The position numbers and the translations under genes were made by a program. Below the pieces are notes generated by a model that saw only the letters and a program-made list of their open reading frames with translations, was not told the DNA's origin and did no database searches. This document shows positions 17,074 to 25,640 of a DNA stretch of 54,839 nt, in pieces (within the stretch, counting starts at the first letter, position 1; each line of letters opens with the position of its first letter). The stretch comes from an uncultured Clostridium sp. (GTDB lineage: Bacteria > Bacillota > Clostridia > Clostridiales > Clostridiaceae), in the NCBI RefSeq assembly GCF_934754915.1, contig NZ_CAKVKB010000009.1, positions 1 to 54,839 on the forward strand. The letters run 5' to 3'.

Positions 17074-18444
17074 ATGAAGTATAGTATTTATGACTTGGAA
17101 AAATGGAATGAAAAAATAGAAGAAAAAGTTAAGGAATATGGTCTTGATTACTATCCTCAAGAATTTGAAATAATAGGGTTTAATGAAATGATTGGATATG
17201 AAGCTTATGTTGGAATGCCTTCAAGATATCCGCACTGGAGTTTTGGTAAATCCTATGAAAAAACTAAAACTCTTTACTCCTTGAATTTAACAGGACTTCC
17301 CTATGAAATGGTTATAAATTCAAATCCGTGTCTTGCATACTTAATGAAGGACAATACGTTATTATTACAGATTCTTACTATGGCTCATGTATATGGGCAT
17401 AATGATTTTTTTAAAAACAACAGATTATTTAAACAAGGAACTAATGCAGATTATACTCTTGAAATGTTCAATCTTGATTCAAAGATAGTACGTGATTATA
17501 TTGATGATCCTAGTATTGGATATGCAAAAGTAGAGAGAATTTTAGATGCAGCACATGCTTTGAGATTTCAAGTAGGAAGAAGTATAGGTGTTAAAGAATT
17601 ATCTAATGATGAGATAAAGGACACTATTATTAAGGAATATGAAAGTAAAAAAGAAAATCGGGGAATTTTAGATTCGCATATTGAGATACAGCTTCCTGAT
17701 TTAGAAAAAGTGCCATTAGAACCTGTGGATGATGTTATGGGATTCATTATTAAATATGGAAATCTTGAGGAATGGGAAAAGACAATATTAAGGATAGTAA
17801 AAAGAGAGGCTCAGTATTTCATTCCTCAGGTTGAAACAAAAATAATGAATGAAGGATGGGCAAGCTATACTCATTATAATATATTAAAACAACTTGATCT
17901 TCCACAAGAACTTCATTTTGAATTCCTAAAGAGGCATAATGATGTAATTGCCCCAGCTATTGGAGGATTAAACCCATATTATGTTGGTTTCAAAATATTT
18001 GAAGATCTTGATAAAAAATATGGAAAAGAAAAAATATTTGAAGTAAGGGAAGTTGATAGAGATGCTTCATTTATTAGAAGATATTTAACAAAAGAATTAT
18101 GTGAAGAGTTAAATCTATTCCAATATAATCATAGAACATTTGATACAATAATTGAAGAAATATCTGATGAAGATGGATGGAAGGTAATTCGTGATACTAT
18201 GAGCTATACATGTGGAATGGGTGGCATTCCATATGTAAGAGTAATTGATTTTAATAAAAAAGACAATACTCTTACTTTAGAAAATGTTTTTGATGGAAGA
18301 GCATTAGAACTTTCATATGCAAAAGAAACATTAAAATATGTACAAGAACTTTGGGGATATGATGTTAAATTGATTACTAAAGGGTCAGACAGACAGGAAA
18401 TAATAATTAAATGTGATCAGGATAAGAAAATTACAATAGTATAA
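17074..18444 (+). CDS. spoVR: SpoVR family protein
   Basis: 456 residues. In Bacillus SpoVR is needed for normal spore cortex formation; the E. coli homologue is YcgB. Typical family segments are seen: YPQEFEIIGFNEMIGYEAYVG-like start, YGHNDFFKNN near residue 110, NEGWASYTHYN near 265 and NPYYVGFKIFED near 305. There is no signal peptide or membrane helix, so it acts in the cytoplasm, probably of the mother cell. It is the last gene of the prkA operon; the copy B hairpin after its stop has a T-run and should end the transcript. Confidence 0.93.
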   Translation: MKYSIYDLEKWNEKIEEKVKEYGLDYYPQEFEIIGFNEMIGYEAYVGMPSRYPHWSFGKSYEKTKTLYSLNLTGLPYEMVINSNPCLAYLMKDNTLLLQILTMAHVYGHNDFFKNNRLFKQGTNADYTLEMFNLDSKIVRDYIDDPSIGYAKVERILDAAHALRFQVGRSIGVKELSNDEIKDTIIKEYESKKENRGILDSHIEIQLPDLEKVPLEPVDDVMGFIIKYGNLEEWEKTILRIVKREAQYFIPQVETKIMNEGWASYTHYNILKQLDLPQELHFEFLKRHNDVIAPAIGGLNPYYVGFKIFEDLDKKYGKEKIFEVREVDRDASFIRRYLTKELCEELNLFQYNHRTFDTIIEEISDEDGWKVIRDTMSYTCGMGGIPYVRVIDFNKKDNTLTLENVFDGRALELSYAKETLKYVQELWGYDVKLITKGSDRQEIIIKCDQDKKITIV

Positions 18445-18449
18445 AAATG

Positions 18450-18557
18450 CAAGGCTGATGCGTAAATATTAATTAGGCTGAATCTAATGTTTAAATTCTT
18501 AATAAACAATTTTAGATTTAGCAGTAAAAATGTTTAATGCAGCAGTCTTGTTTTTTG
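18450..18557 (+). terminator. Terminator hairpin of the prkA operon (repeat family copy B)
   Basis: The arms GCAAGGCTGATGC and GCAGCAGTCTTG pair at the outside, and GCTGAATCTAA pairs with TTAGATTTAGC inside, giving one long hairpin followed by TTTTTTG. The element resembles copies A and C in length and end sequence. Confidence 0.65.
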
Positions 18558-18695
18558 ATTTAGAGTTTATTTGGATAACTAATTTTTGTAAAGAATAAAA
18601 ACATAATAGCATAAGATTTTATATGAAAGCATTAGTAACCAAAAAAATCTGTGAGAATAATATGAAAATATGGAAAAATACTTAGGAGATTATGA

Positions 18696-19241
18696 ATGAA
18701 CTTAAAAGGAAGCAGAACAGAAAAAAATTTATATAAAACATTTGCAGGTGAATGCAGGGCTAGAACCAAATATGATTTATATGCGGAAAAAGCTAAATGT
18801 GATGGATATATGTGGATTGCAGAGGTTTTTGAAGAAACTGCAAAAAATGAATTTGCTCATGCAAGGGAAGCTTATAAAAAATATTTAAGTAGAATTAATT
18901 GTACAAAAAATAATCTTATAGAAGCTGCCGTTGGTGAATCTGAAGAAGCTAATGTAATATATAAGGAATTTGAAAAAATTGCAGAAGAAGAAGGATTTCA
19001 TGAAATAGCTCATTTTTATAAGGAACTTCAGGAAGTTGAGGAACATCATAAAAAAAGGTACCTTGAACTGGCAAAGAAGATGAAAGATAATATTCTTTAT
19101 AAAAGTAACAATAAAGATACATTGTGGATGTGCTTAAATTGTGGTTATATACATGAAGGCTGTGAGGCACCAGAAAGGTGTCCATTATGTGGATATTCAA
19201 TTGGATATTTTAAAAATATAAGTTCAAAGATATGCAAATAG
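18696..19241 (+). CDS. rbr: Rubrerythrin
   Basis: 181 residues. Cytoplasmic peroxide reductase of anaerobes. The N-terminal ferritin-like four-helix domain has the Glu ligands of the di-iron site (AGECRARTKYD and later ETAKNEFAHA and EVEEHHKKR). The C-terminal rubredoxin-like domain has two CxxC pairs (CLNCGY and CPLCGY) that bind one Fe. The length fits the family. Two small unknown genes follow, the first with its ribosome site at the rubrerythrin stop, so they form one transcript. No PerR box could be recognised upstream. Confidence 0.93.
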   Translation: MNLKGSRTEKNLYKTFAGECRARTKYDLYAEKAKCDGYMWIAEVFEETAKNEFAHAREAYKKYLSRINCTKNNLIEAAVGESEEANVIYKEFEKIAEEEGFHEIAHFYKELQEVEEHHKKRYLELAKKMKDNILYKSNNKDTLWMCLNCGYIHEGCEAPERCPLCGYSIGYFKNISSKICK

Positions 19242-19255
19242 GGGGAAGCTGTAGT

Positions 19256-19531
19256 ATGTTGTATGTATATCCAGATGAATTTATAGTCCCAGTAGTATTT
19301 GTTGATATTAAAGAAATTATGGATAAACAAAAAGATTATAATAATATTAAAGAAAAAAATAATATAAAATCAACTTATATAGATTGTGAAATATTTCGGA
19401 ATAATGATGATGAATACTATGATGAATTACAAAAAGAACTTGTTATTGCTTGCCAGTATGAAAGAGAATGCGCATCATATCTAAATTATGGAGATGATGA
19501 CTATATAACTGATGAAACAGGAAGAATTTAA
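19256..19531 (+). CDS. Small hypothetical protein after rubrerythrin
   Basis: About 91 residues; I do not recognise a family. It begins with an aromatic-hydrophobic stretch (MLYVYPDEFIVPVVFV), is rich in Asp, Glu, Asn and Tyr in the second half, and has no signal peptide or convincing membrane helix. The ATG used here follows GGGGGAAG by 7 bases; an earlier in-frame ATG inside the rubrerythrin gene has no such site. Translational closeness to rubrerythrin suggests co-expression, perhaps in oxidative stress or sporulation, but no function can be given. Confidence 0.6.
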   Translation: MLYVYPDEFIVPVVFVDIKEIMDKQKDYNNIKEKNNIKSTYIDCEIFRNNDDEYYDELQKELVIACQYERECASYLNYGDDDYITDETGRI

Positions 19532-19594
19532 TTATAATGAAGATAAAAGGCGAATATATTAATAGTATATAGAAATAAAAGAGGAATATGTGTA

Positions 19595-19951
19595 ATGAAA
19601 TATGATGAATTAGCCCAAAATCATTATAATGATATAGAAAATTTAAGCAGACTCATGAAAAATTATGTAGATGCATATAGATTACTTATAGCAGGAGCGG
19701 CAGAATTGTATAATGTAAATTTGGCTAAAAAGAGTGATGTAAAAAAAGCATTAGAAAGAGTTGATGGTTTAGGAAGTCTTATTGATAATGTAATTGAGGC
19801 ATTAGATAGATGTGAAAGTGGATATTTAAAGTATTGTAAGATAAAAAATGATTATATATCTATAAGCACACAGAAAAATAAAATATATACAGAAATAGAT
19901 AATGAACTGAATTTTCAGAATAATGGAAGGGATGATGAGGAGGAAGATTAG
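19595..19951 (+). CDS. Small hypothetical helical protein
   Basis: 118 residues, unknown family. It is mostly predicted helix with heptad-like spacing of Leu, Ile and Tyr (residues 1-100) and ends in an acidic tail, NNGRDDEEED. No signal peptide, Cys pair or membrane segment. GAGGAATATG precedes the ATG as a plausible ribosome site. It is the third gene after rubrerythrin and is closed by a bidirectional terminator, so it belongs to that transcript. Confidence 0.6.
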   Translation: MKYDELAQNHYNDIENLSRLMKNYVDAYRLLIAGAAELYNVNLAKKSDVKKALERVDGLGSLIDNVIEALDRCESGYLKYCKIKNDYISISTQKNKIYTEIDNELNFQNNGRDDEEED

Positions 19952-19963
19952 TTTTAAATATAG

Positions 19964-20057
19964 AAAAAAGAGAGCTGTTGTATTAAAGATTATAGTTGCA
20001 ATATTTGAAAATGAATTATCATCCAAATATTGTAAATTTTTTATCTTTATACAACAA
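19964..20057. terminator. Bidirectional terminator (repeat family copy C)
   Basis: Left arm AAAAGAGAGCTGTTGTAT pairs with ATACAACAACTCTTTTT; inner segments around ATTGCAATATTTG also pair. A-rich and T-rich flanks allow termination on both strands, between the rubrerythrin group and the convergent pssA. Confidence 0.7.
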
Positions 20058-20069
20058 CTCTTTTTGATT

Positions 20070-20606
20070 TTATACTTTTTTTAAACGTATTGTACTTACC
20101 ATTAAATAAGAACCAACAATCATAAGAACAATGGTTATATAAGTAAGAACAGAGCTTAATTCTACTTTGAATAATAACAATAATAATGAAAATAATGCCA
20201 TAAAACAACCAACTATTGTTATTGGAATACCTGTAAACACACCGTCAAACTGAGCCGTATTATAACGTGCAAGTCTAAACGCTCCACATATTGGGAATAA
20301 TAACAATATTATAAAACCAATAATACCTAATAATCCAGATTCATTAAGGTTAAATAAAACATGAATAAGGATTGATGGAGCAACTCCAAAAGAAACAAGA
20401 TCTGCTAACGAATCAAGTTCCTTTCCAAGATCACTAGATACATTTAAAAAACGAGCTATTCGTCCATCATATCTATCTACTAATCCTGCTAATAAGATAA
20501 ACATACTTGCTAAAATATATTTTTCATTCATTGTTGACATTATAGATAATATTCCACAAGATAAATTAATAAAAGTAAATACATTAGGAATACAGCTTTT
20601 CCTCAT
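20070..20606 (-). CDS. pssA: CDP-diacylglycerol-serine O-phosphatidyltransferase
   Basis: 178 residues. Membrane enzyme that makes phosphatidylserine from CDP-diacylglycerol and L-serine. The CDP-alcohol phosphotransferase motif is complete: DGRIAR, then GKELDSLAD eight residues later, giving the metal-binding Asp residues. About six membrane helices surround it. The start RKSCIPNVFTFINLSCG is typical of the short Gram-positive PssA type. GGGAGTGA precedes the ATG. The usual partner psd is not beside it. It is divergent from the lipid kinase gene. Confidence 0.88.
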   Translation of the reverse strand: MRKSCIPNVFTFINLSCGILSIMSTMNEKYILASMFILLAGLVDRYDGRIARFLNVSSDLGKELDSLADLVSFGVAPSILIHVLFNLNESGLLGIIGFIILLLFPICGAFRLARYNTAQFDGVFTGIPITIVGCFMALFSLLLLLFKVELSSVLTYITIVLMIVGSYLMVSTIRLKKV

Positions 20607-20814
20607 AAAATCACTCCCGAAATTATAAAAAATACTTACAAAGAGTTATTATAGCACATTAACTGAAATAATATAAGGTATAAGTTAACCTTTAAGAATT
20701 TATTAAGGAATAATTTAGTTGTTAATATATAATTTGTTAATAGTATATTTGAAAAAAATATAGTGAGAGGTTATAATAAACAAAGATTATCTTTAGAGGA
20801 GGTACGGTTTTATT

Positions 20815-21705
20815 GTGAAAAAAGTTAGATTTATATATAATCCATACTCGGGTGAAAATGGGATAATAAATGAATTAGATAGTGTTATAAGGATGCATCA
20901 AGAAGTTAACCTAACAATAGTTCCTTATAGAATACAGAGAGGCAGAGCATTAAGTGAAGCATTAGATATCGTTGATGATACATATGAATATGTATTGATA
21001 GCTGGCGGTGATGGAACAGTAGATTCAGTGGTAAATGCAATGAAGGAGCGAAATATTGACCTCCCTATAGGAATACTTCCTGTAGGAACAGCTAATGATT
21101 TTGGTAAATTTATAAATATGCCTTCAGATATACAGGAAGCATGCAGACAGATTCTTGATTCAAAGCCGGTTCCATTAGATGTTGGAAAAATAAATAATAA
21201 ATACTTTATAAATGTTGCAAGTACAGGATTGTTTACAGATGTATCACAAAAAACTGATGTTAATTTAAAAAACACTATAGGAAAACTAGCATATTATTTA
21301 AAAGGCCTTGAAGAACTTCCTAATTTTAGAAATTTAAAAATAAAACTTACTTCCAAAGAATGCACTTATAATGGTGATATGTATCTTTTATTGGCATTTA
21401 ATGGAAAGACTGCAGGCAATTTTAATCTTGCTACTGAAGCTGATGTGGCAGATGGAAAACTTGATGTGATAATATTTAAAGCTGTTGCAATAATTGAATT
21501 GCTTCCATTATTTATAAAAGTGCTTAAAGGTGAGCATCTTGATTCAGATAAAGTTATATATTTTAAGACAGATGATTTATATATTGAATGTGATGAAGAT
21601 ATAGTTACAGATATTGATGGAGAAAGAGGACCGGATTTTCCATTAAGAGTTCAATGTATTAAAGGCGGAATAAAAGTTTTAGGAATAAAAGAAAATATAC
21701 AATAA
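20815..21705 (+). CDS. YegS/DagK-type lipid kinase
   Basis: 296 residues. The diacylglycerol kinase catalytic domain is clear: FIYNPYSGENG at the start, AGGDGTVDSVVNAM near residue 63 with the nucleotide-binding GGDGT, and LPVGTANDFGKF after it. The family phosphorylates diacylglycerol or related lipids at the membrane face, returning them to phospholipid synthesis, which fits the divergent pssA. Translation starts at GTG with a GAGGAGG site 12 bases upstream. DagK and YegS cannot be told apart here. Confidence 0.88.
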   Translation: MKKVRFIYNPYSGENGIINELDSVIRMHQEVNLTIVPYRIQRGRALSEALDIVDDTYEYVLIAGGDGTVDSVVNAMKERNIDLPIGILPVGTANDFGKFINMPSDIQEACRQILDSKPVPLDVGKINNKYFINVASTGLFTDVSQKTDVNLKNTIGKLAYYLKGLEELPNFRNLKIKLTSKECTYNGDMYLLLAFNGKTAGNFNLATEADVADGKLDVIIFKAVAIIELLPLFIKVLKGEHLDSDKVIYFKTDDLYIECDEDIVTDIDGERGPDFPLRVQCIKGGIKVLGIKENIQ

Positions 21706-21745
21706 TAAATATAAGTAACAGAAATAGTGATGGGAGTGTAAGAAA

Positions 21746-22399
21746 TTGAATTTTGCATACTATATATTTTTGTTACTTATGATTTTTTTATGTTTTTATA
21801 CATTAAAAATAAATTTTGAATTATCTCCTAAAAGAATAAAAATATATTTTACAATAGTTATTATCATATTATTATTTAGAAATTTAGCACTGGTCTTTCT
21901 ATGCATATTTGAAAGCAGCAGATATTTGTACTATTTAAAATCTATCATTTATTTAGATAATATTGCAGTTCCATTAATAGTTATTGCAGTAACATATGTA
22001 TACTCACGTTCACCAAAGCTAAAATTTACGGGAAGTTATTTTATTCTTGCTATTGTCAGTGCAGTTTATGCATTTATCATATTTAGGTCTAAAGTTATGA
22101 TAAAGGTGAGTAATACTTATGGATTTATTATGTCCATAAATAATGAAATTCAAATATCACTATTTTTACTAATATTTCTTGGAATAATGCTTATAATTAA
22201 TGTCCTTTTGCTAGATAAAAAGTATGTTAATAAGAAAGGAATATGGTTCATAATAACTGCAATTATGACAGTAATGATAGAAAAAATAATAATTATTGGA
22301 GGAATAAAGATTTTTCCGTATTGTATTATTGGAGAATTGATATTTTTAATAATAATTAGTTTTGTTATTAATGGGTTTAAAAAATCAAAATTAAATTAA
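21746..22399 (+). CDS. Hypothetical polytopic membrane protein
   Basis: 217 residues, with about seven hydrophobic segments spread over the whole chain and short basic loops (SPKRIK, SRSPKLK) and a basic C-terminus. It starts at TTG with GGGAGTG 7 bases upstream, 40 bases after the lipid kinase. The layout resembles small 7-TM sensor domains such as those of histidine kinases, but no signalling domain follows. I do not recognise a family. Probably co-transcribed with the lipid kinase. Confidence 0.55.
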   Translation: MNFAYYIFLLLMIFLCFYTLKINFELSPKRIKIYFTIVIIILLFRNLALVFLCIFESSRYLYYLKSIIYLDNIAVPLIVIAVTYVYSRSPKLKFTGSYFILAIVSAVYAFIIFRSKVMIKVSNTYGFIMSINNEIQISLFLLIFLGIMLIINVLLLDKKYVNKKGIWFIITAIMTVMIEKIIIIGGIKIFPYCIIGELIFLIIISFVINGFKKSKLN

Positions 22400-22405
22400 A
22401 GAAAT

Positions 22406-22446
22406 AAATGGGTCTTTTTGAATTAAAATTAATATAGACCCATTTT
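22406..22446. terminator. Bidirectional terminator
   Basis: AAATGGGTCT pairs with AGACCCATTT over 10 bp, with a T-run on the + side and an A-rich start giving a T-run on the - side. It separates the membrane protein from the convergent YiiX-like gene. Confidence 0.75.
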
Positions 22447-22455
22447 TGATTTTAT

Positions 22456-22986
22456 TTATAATGCATAATCACAAAGCCTTCCAGAGTAAATTAAATCAAG
22501 TCCTGATATTGATTTAAAGTCATATGGCCTCATAAGTGTGAAGTGCTTGTCAAACTCAATTACTTTGGATTGTTCAAGCACATATGCAACAAATTGTGAA
22601 CATACATAATGCTTTGGTCTGTGATATGGAATATTAAAGAGTATTGCGATTAAACCAGCGAAATTATATCTATATTCAGATTCATTGTTTTTAAATTCTT
22701 CAATTGATTCTTCTAGGGCTTTGTATTGTTCTTCTGTAATTTTTAATCTATATATTTCACATACTGTGTTATTATAAATTTTGTATATGCCACTGTTTAT
22801 ATCTTCTTTAACAAAACCTGCAATCAAAGGAATGTACAAATTTTGTCTTGCAAAACTATAAAGAGAATTTAAATTTTCATCGAGTGCTATTGATGCATGG
22901 TTATAAGGAGCTCGTGTAAAGAATTGAAGTATTTTTGAACATCCTGTATTGGTTTGGCTTATCATAATATAAATATTTTTTTCCAT
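22456..22986 (-). CDS. YiiX-like permuted NlpC/P60 family protein
   Basis: 176 residues. It resembles the circularly permuted papain-like group (YiiX/YebB): the catalytic His is in YNHASIAL near the N-terminus and the catalytic Cys in YVCSQFVAYVLEQS in the C-terminal half. Such enzymes cleave amide or ester bonds, in some cases of lipids or peptidoglycan peptides. No signal peptide is seen, so it should be cytoplasmic. The start at the second Met has GAGGAA at good spacing; the first Met, 18 bases upstream, has none. Substrate unknown. Confidence 0.75.
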   Translation of the reverse strand: MEKNIYIMISQTNTGCSKILQFFTRAPYNHASIALDENLNSLYSFARQNLYIPLIAGFVKEDINSGIYKIYNNTVCEIYRLKITEEQYKALEESIEEFKNNESEYRYNFAGLIAILFNIPYHRPKHYVCSQFVAYVLEQSKVIEFDKHFTLMRPYDFKSISGLDLIYSGRLCDYAL

Positions 22987-23091
22987 AGTAAATAAGTTCC
23001 TCATTTCAATATATACAATTAAAATTTATCTTAGATTTTTATGTAATAATTATAACTGGCAATAGTAAAAAATATATAATCTTTATTATAG

Positions 23092-23137
23092 AACTGCTAC
23101 TTTAAAAATTATTTTTTAAAGTAGCAGTTGTTTTATT
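23092..23137. terminator. Strong hairpin, terminator-like
   Basis: A 16-bp perfect stem (AACTGCTACTTTAAAA with its complement). The T-rich tail lies on the + side, although the gene it would end (YgiQ-like) runs on the - strand, where the tail is weaker. Confidence 0.6.
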
Positions 23138-23141
23138 TATG

Positions 23142-25115
23142 TTAATGAATTCTTTTTCTATTATTAGATGCTTTTTTTGCTGAGTTTTTATTATTGAATT
23201 TTTCAGTTTTATTATGAGATTTTGATTTTTTATTATCACCAAAATGTTTAGAATTACTTCTGCTTTCTTTAGAAGAATTATTTTTATTGTTTTTTCCCTG
23301 ATATCCTGTTTTTTTAGGAGCAAATCCAATTAAACAGTCTTTTCCATTTCCTATTAAGTCTTCTCTGTGAGCTTTAATTAAAGCTTTTTTTACTTTTTGA
23401 TAGTTTTTTGGTACAGCAAATTGAATCAATGCCCTCTGCATGTCTTTTTCTTCCTGGGTTTTAGGAGTATAAACCTGTTCTCCAGTAATTGGATTAAATC
23501 CAGTGTAATATATAGTAGTTGATAAACTTCCTGGAGTAGGATAAAAGTCCTGCACCTGCTCAGGTGTATATCCCATCTTTTTCACATACAATGCAAGATC
23601 TATTGCTGCATTTAAGTCAGATCCTGGATGGGAAGACATTAAATAAGGAACAAGAAATTGTTTCTTTCCAAGTTTTTTATTTATCTGAAAATATTTATCA
23701 ACAAATTTGTCATAAACTTCTCTTGTAGGTTTACCCATTTGATTTAATACTCTTGGAACAACATGTTCTGGAGCAACTTTAAGCTGCCCGCTTATATGAT
23801 GTTCACATAACTCTTTAAAGAATGATTCATTAGGATCATGGATTAAATAGTCATATCTTATACCAGAACGAATGAATACCTTTTTTATTCCTGGAAGTTT
23901 TCTTACTTTCTTTAAAAGAGATAAATATTCTGTATGATCTATTATTAAATTATTACATGGCTTAGGAAACATACATTGTTTTGTTTTACATGTTCCATGA
24001 ATTTCCTGCTTTTTGCATGCTCTATGCCTAAAATCAGCAGTAGGGCCTCCTATATCATGTATATATCCTTTAAAGTCAGGTAATGTAGTAAGAAGTTTTG
24101 CTTCATCAATAATTGATTCCTGACTTCTATTTTGAATAACTCTTCCTTGATGAAAGGTAAGTGCACAGAAAGAACATGAACCAAAACAGCCTCTATGACT
24201 TGTTATTGAAAATTTTACTTCTCTTATAGCAGGAATACCGCCTTTTTCCTCATAAATAGGGTGATATGTTCTTGCATAAGGAAGGTTATATGTAATATCC
24301 ATTTCCTCTTGAGTAAGATTTTCCTGTGGTGAATTTTGAACCAGATATCTGTCACCATGTTTTTGAATTATGGTTTTTCCTAAAATTGAATCCTGTTCAT
24401 AATATTCAAGTTTATAGGCTTCACCGTAAGCTTTTTTATCAGTAGAAACTTCTTCAAAAGAAGGAATATGTACAGCATCCTTTATATTAGATATATCATT
24501 TGTAAGATAACAAGTTCCACGTACATTAGTTATGTTTTTTATATTAGCTCCATATCTTAATAAATCAGCAATTTGTACAACAGTTTTTTCACCCATACCA
24601 TACATTAATAAGTCGGCTTTAGAATCTACGAGAATGCTTCGTCTTACTTTGTTATCCCAATAATCATAGTGAGCAAATCTTCTAAGACTAGCTTCAATAC
24701 CACCAATTGCAATTCCTATATCTTTATAGGCTTCTCTTATTCTATTGCAATAAACGATAACTGCTCTATCTGGTCTGTGGCCTGCTTCTCCACCAGGAGA
24801 ATATAAATCTTCATGTCGTACTCTCTTTGCAGAAGTATAATGATTAACCATGGAATCTATATTTCCTGAATTAACAAGAAATCCGTATTTTGGTCTTCCA
24901 AGTCTTTTGAAGTCTTCGCAATTGTGCCAGTCAGGCTGTGCGATTATTCCAACAGAAAAACCTTGCGCTTCTAGTGTTCTGCCGATAATTGCAGTACCAA
25001 ATGATGGGTGGTCTACATATGCATCTCCAGAAACAATAATAAAGTCTAACTGCTCAATACCTCTTTGATGCATATCGTCTTTACTTATAGGCAAAAATTC
25101 TTTATTAAGCTTCAT
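23142..25115 (-). CDS. YgiQ family radical SAM protein
   Basis: 657 residues. The radical SAM iron-sulfur motif is CFGSCSFC, within SITSHRGCFGSCSFCAL, near residue 310. The N-terminal domain (FIIVSGDAYVDHPSFG, IGGIEASLRRFAHYDYW) and the segment VAPEHVVPRVLNQMGKP are typical of YgiQ/UPF0313. The reaction is unknown. The last 60 residues are a Lys/Asn/Ser-rich low-complexity tail that looks disordered and could bind nucleic acid. Three DnaA boxes lie in the upstream region. It appears monocistronic. Confidence 0.9.
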   Translation of the reverse strand: MKLNKEFLPISKDDMHQRGIEQLDFIIVSGDAYVDHPSFGTAIIGRTLEAQGFSVGIIAQPDWHNCEDFKRLGRPKYGFLVNSGNIDSMVNHYTSAKRVRHEDLYSPGGEAGHRPDRAVIVYCNRIREAYKDIGIAIGGIEASLRRFAHYDYWDNKVRRSILVDSKADLLMYGMGEKTVVQIADLLRYGANIKNITNVRGTCYLTNDISNIKDAVHIPSFEEVSTDKKAYGEAYKLEYYEQDSILGKTIIQKHGDRYLVQNSPQENLTQEEMDITYNLPYARTYHPIYEEKGGIPAIREVKFSITSHRGCFGSCSFCALTFHQGRVIQNRSQESIIDEAKLLTTLPDFKGYIHDIGGPTADFRHRACKKQEIHGTCKTKQCMFPKPCNNLIIDHTEYLSLLKKVRKLPGIKKVFIRSGIRYDYLIHDPNESFFKELCEHHISGQLKVAPEHVVPRVLNQMGKPTREVYDKFVDKYFQINKKLGKKQFLVPYLMSSHPGSDLNAAIDLALYVKKMGYTPEQVQDFYPTPGSLSTTIYYTGFNPITGEQVYTPKTQEEKDMQRALIQFAVPKNYQKVKKALIKAHREDLIGNGKDCLIGFAPKKTGYQGKNNKNNSSKESRSNSKHFGDNKKSKSHNKTEKFNNKNSAKKASNNRKRIH

Positions 25116-25145
25116 AAAATTATTAACTCCAATCCTTTCTAAATT

Positions 25146-25212
25146 TTATCCACAAATTAGTTATATAAATAGTAACATTATCCACAAAAGTAAAAAATAA
25201 AAATGTGGACAA
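25146..25212. promoter_or_regulatory. Cluster of three DnaA boxes
   Basis: Two perfect TTATCCACA boxes (25146-25154 and 25178-25186, 32 bases apart, same orientation) and a third in the other orientation at 25204-25212 (TTGTCCACA, one mismatch). They lie 30-100 bases upstream of the YgiQ-like start, where its promoter should be. Confidence 0.65.
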
Positions 25213-25462
25213 TAATAAAGTCATGTATATTTCTTAAAGTATATTAACATAAGCTGTTGCACTTTACAAACCTAATGAAATGAAATAAATTCTAGGAAGT
25301 TTATTTATTTTGATAAAATTAAGTTAAAATAATCAATAATATTATTGCCTTTTAATTTGTATGTAATATAATAAGTATGGATTAAAATAATTATTGATAT
25401 AGATAAAGAATAAATTTAGAAGTGATGTGTTAAATATTATAGAAAAAGGCTGGTGTAAAAAC

Positions 25463-25564
25463 ATGGAGGAAGGACCTCAGAATACTAAGTATAAAACGAG
25501 AAAATTAAATATTTGCAGAGGGAATTCTTTTAAGGTTTTGTGCTGTCTTATGATTTTTAAATAG
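25463..25564 (+). CDS. Possible 33-residue leader peptide
   Basis: A short frame starting MEEGPQNTKYKT and ending CCLMIFK. The ribosome site is poor (AAAGG 13 bases upstream). The frame coincides with a G/C-richer patch containing a GAGG-CCTC hairpin. It may be a leader peptide or part of a structured RNA rather than a gene; I cannot place it in a family. Confidence 0.2.
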   Translation: MEEGPQNTKYKTRKLNICRGNSFKVLCCLMIFK

Positions 25565-25640
25565 TTGTTATTAATTATGTAGAATTGGTAATAATCATAG
25601 AAGAATTCTTTCTTTAAAAAGATTAGGAGGAATCTTTGTA

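Larger units (their letters stand above)
25116..25640. other. Gap with DnaA boxes, half of the hairpin repeat, and a possible leader
   Basis: Holds the DnaA-box cluster (25146-25212), an unpaired half of the hairpin family (AAGCTGTTGCAC near 25252) and, at 25440-25565, a stretch richer in G and C than its surroundings with a possible 33-codon frame. The rest is AT-rich without visible genes. Confidence 0.5.

Noticed and set aside
25440..25640. M-box or manganese (yybP-ykoY) riboswitch before the MgtE-like gene
   Set aside because: The conserved cores of these riboswitches could not be found by eye; only an unclassified G/C-richer stretch remains.
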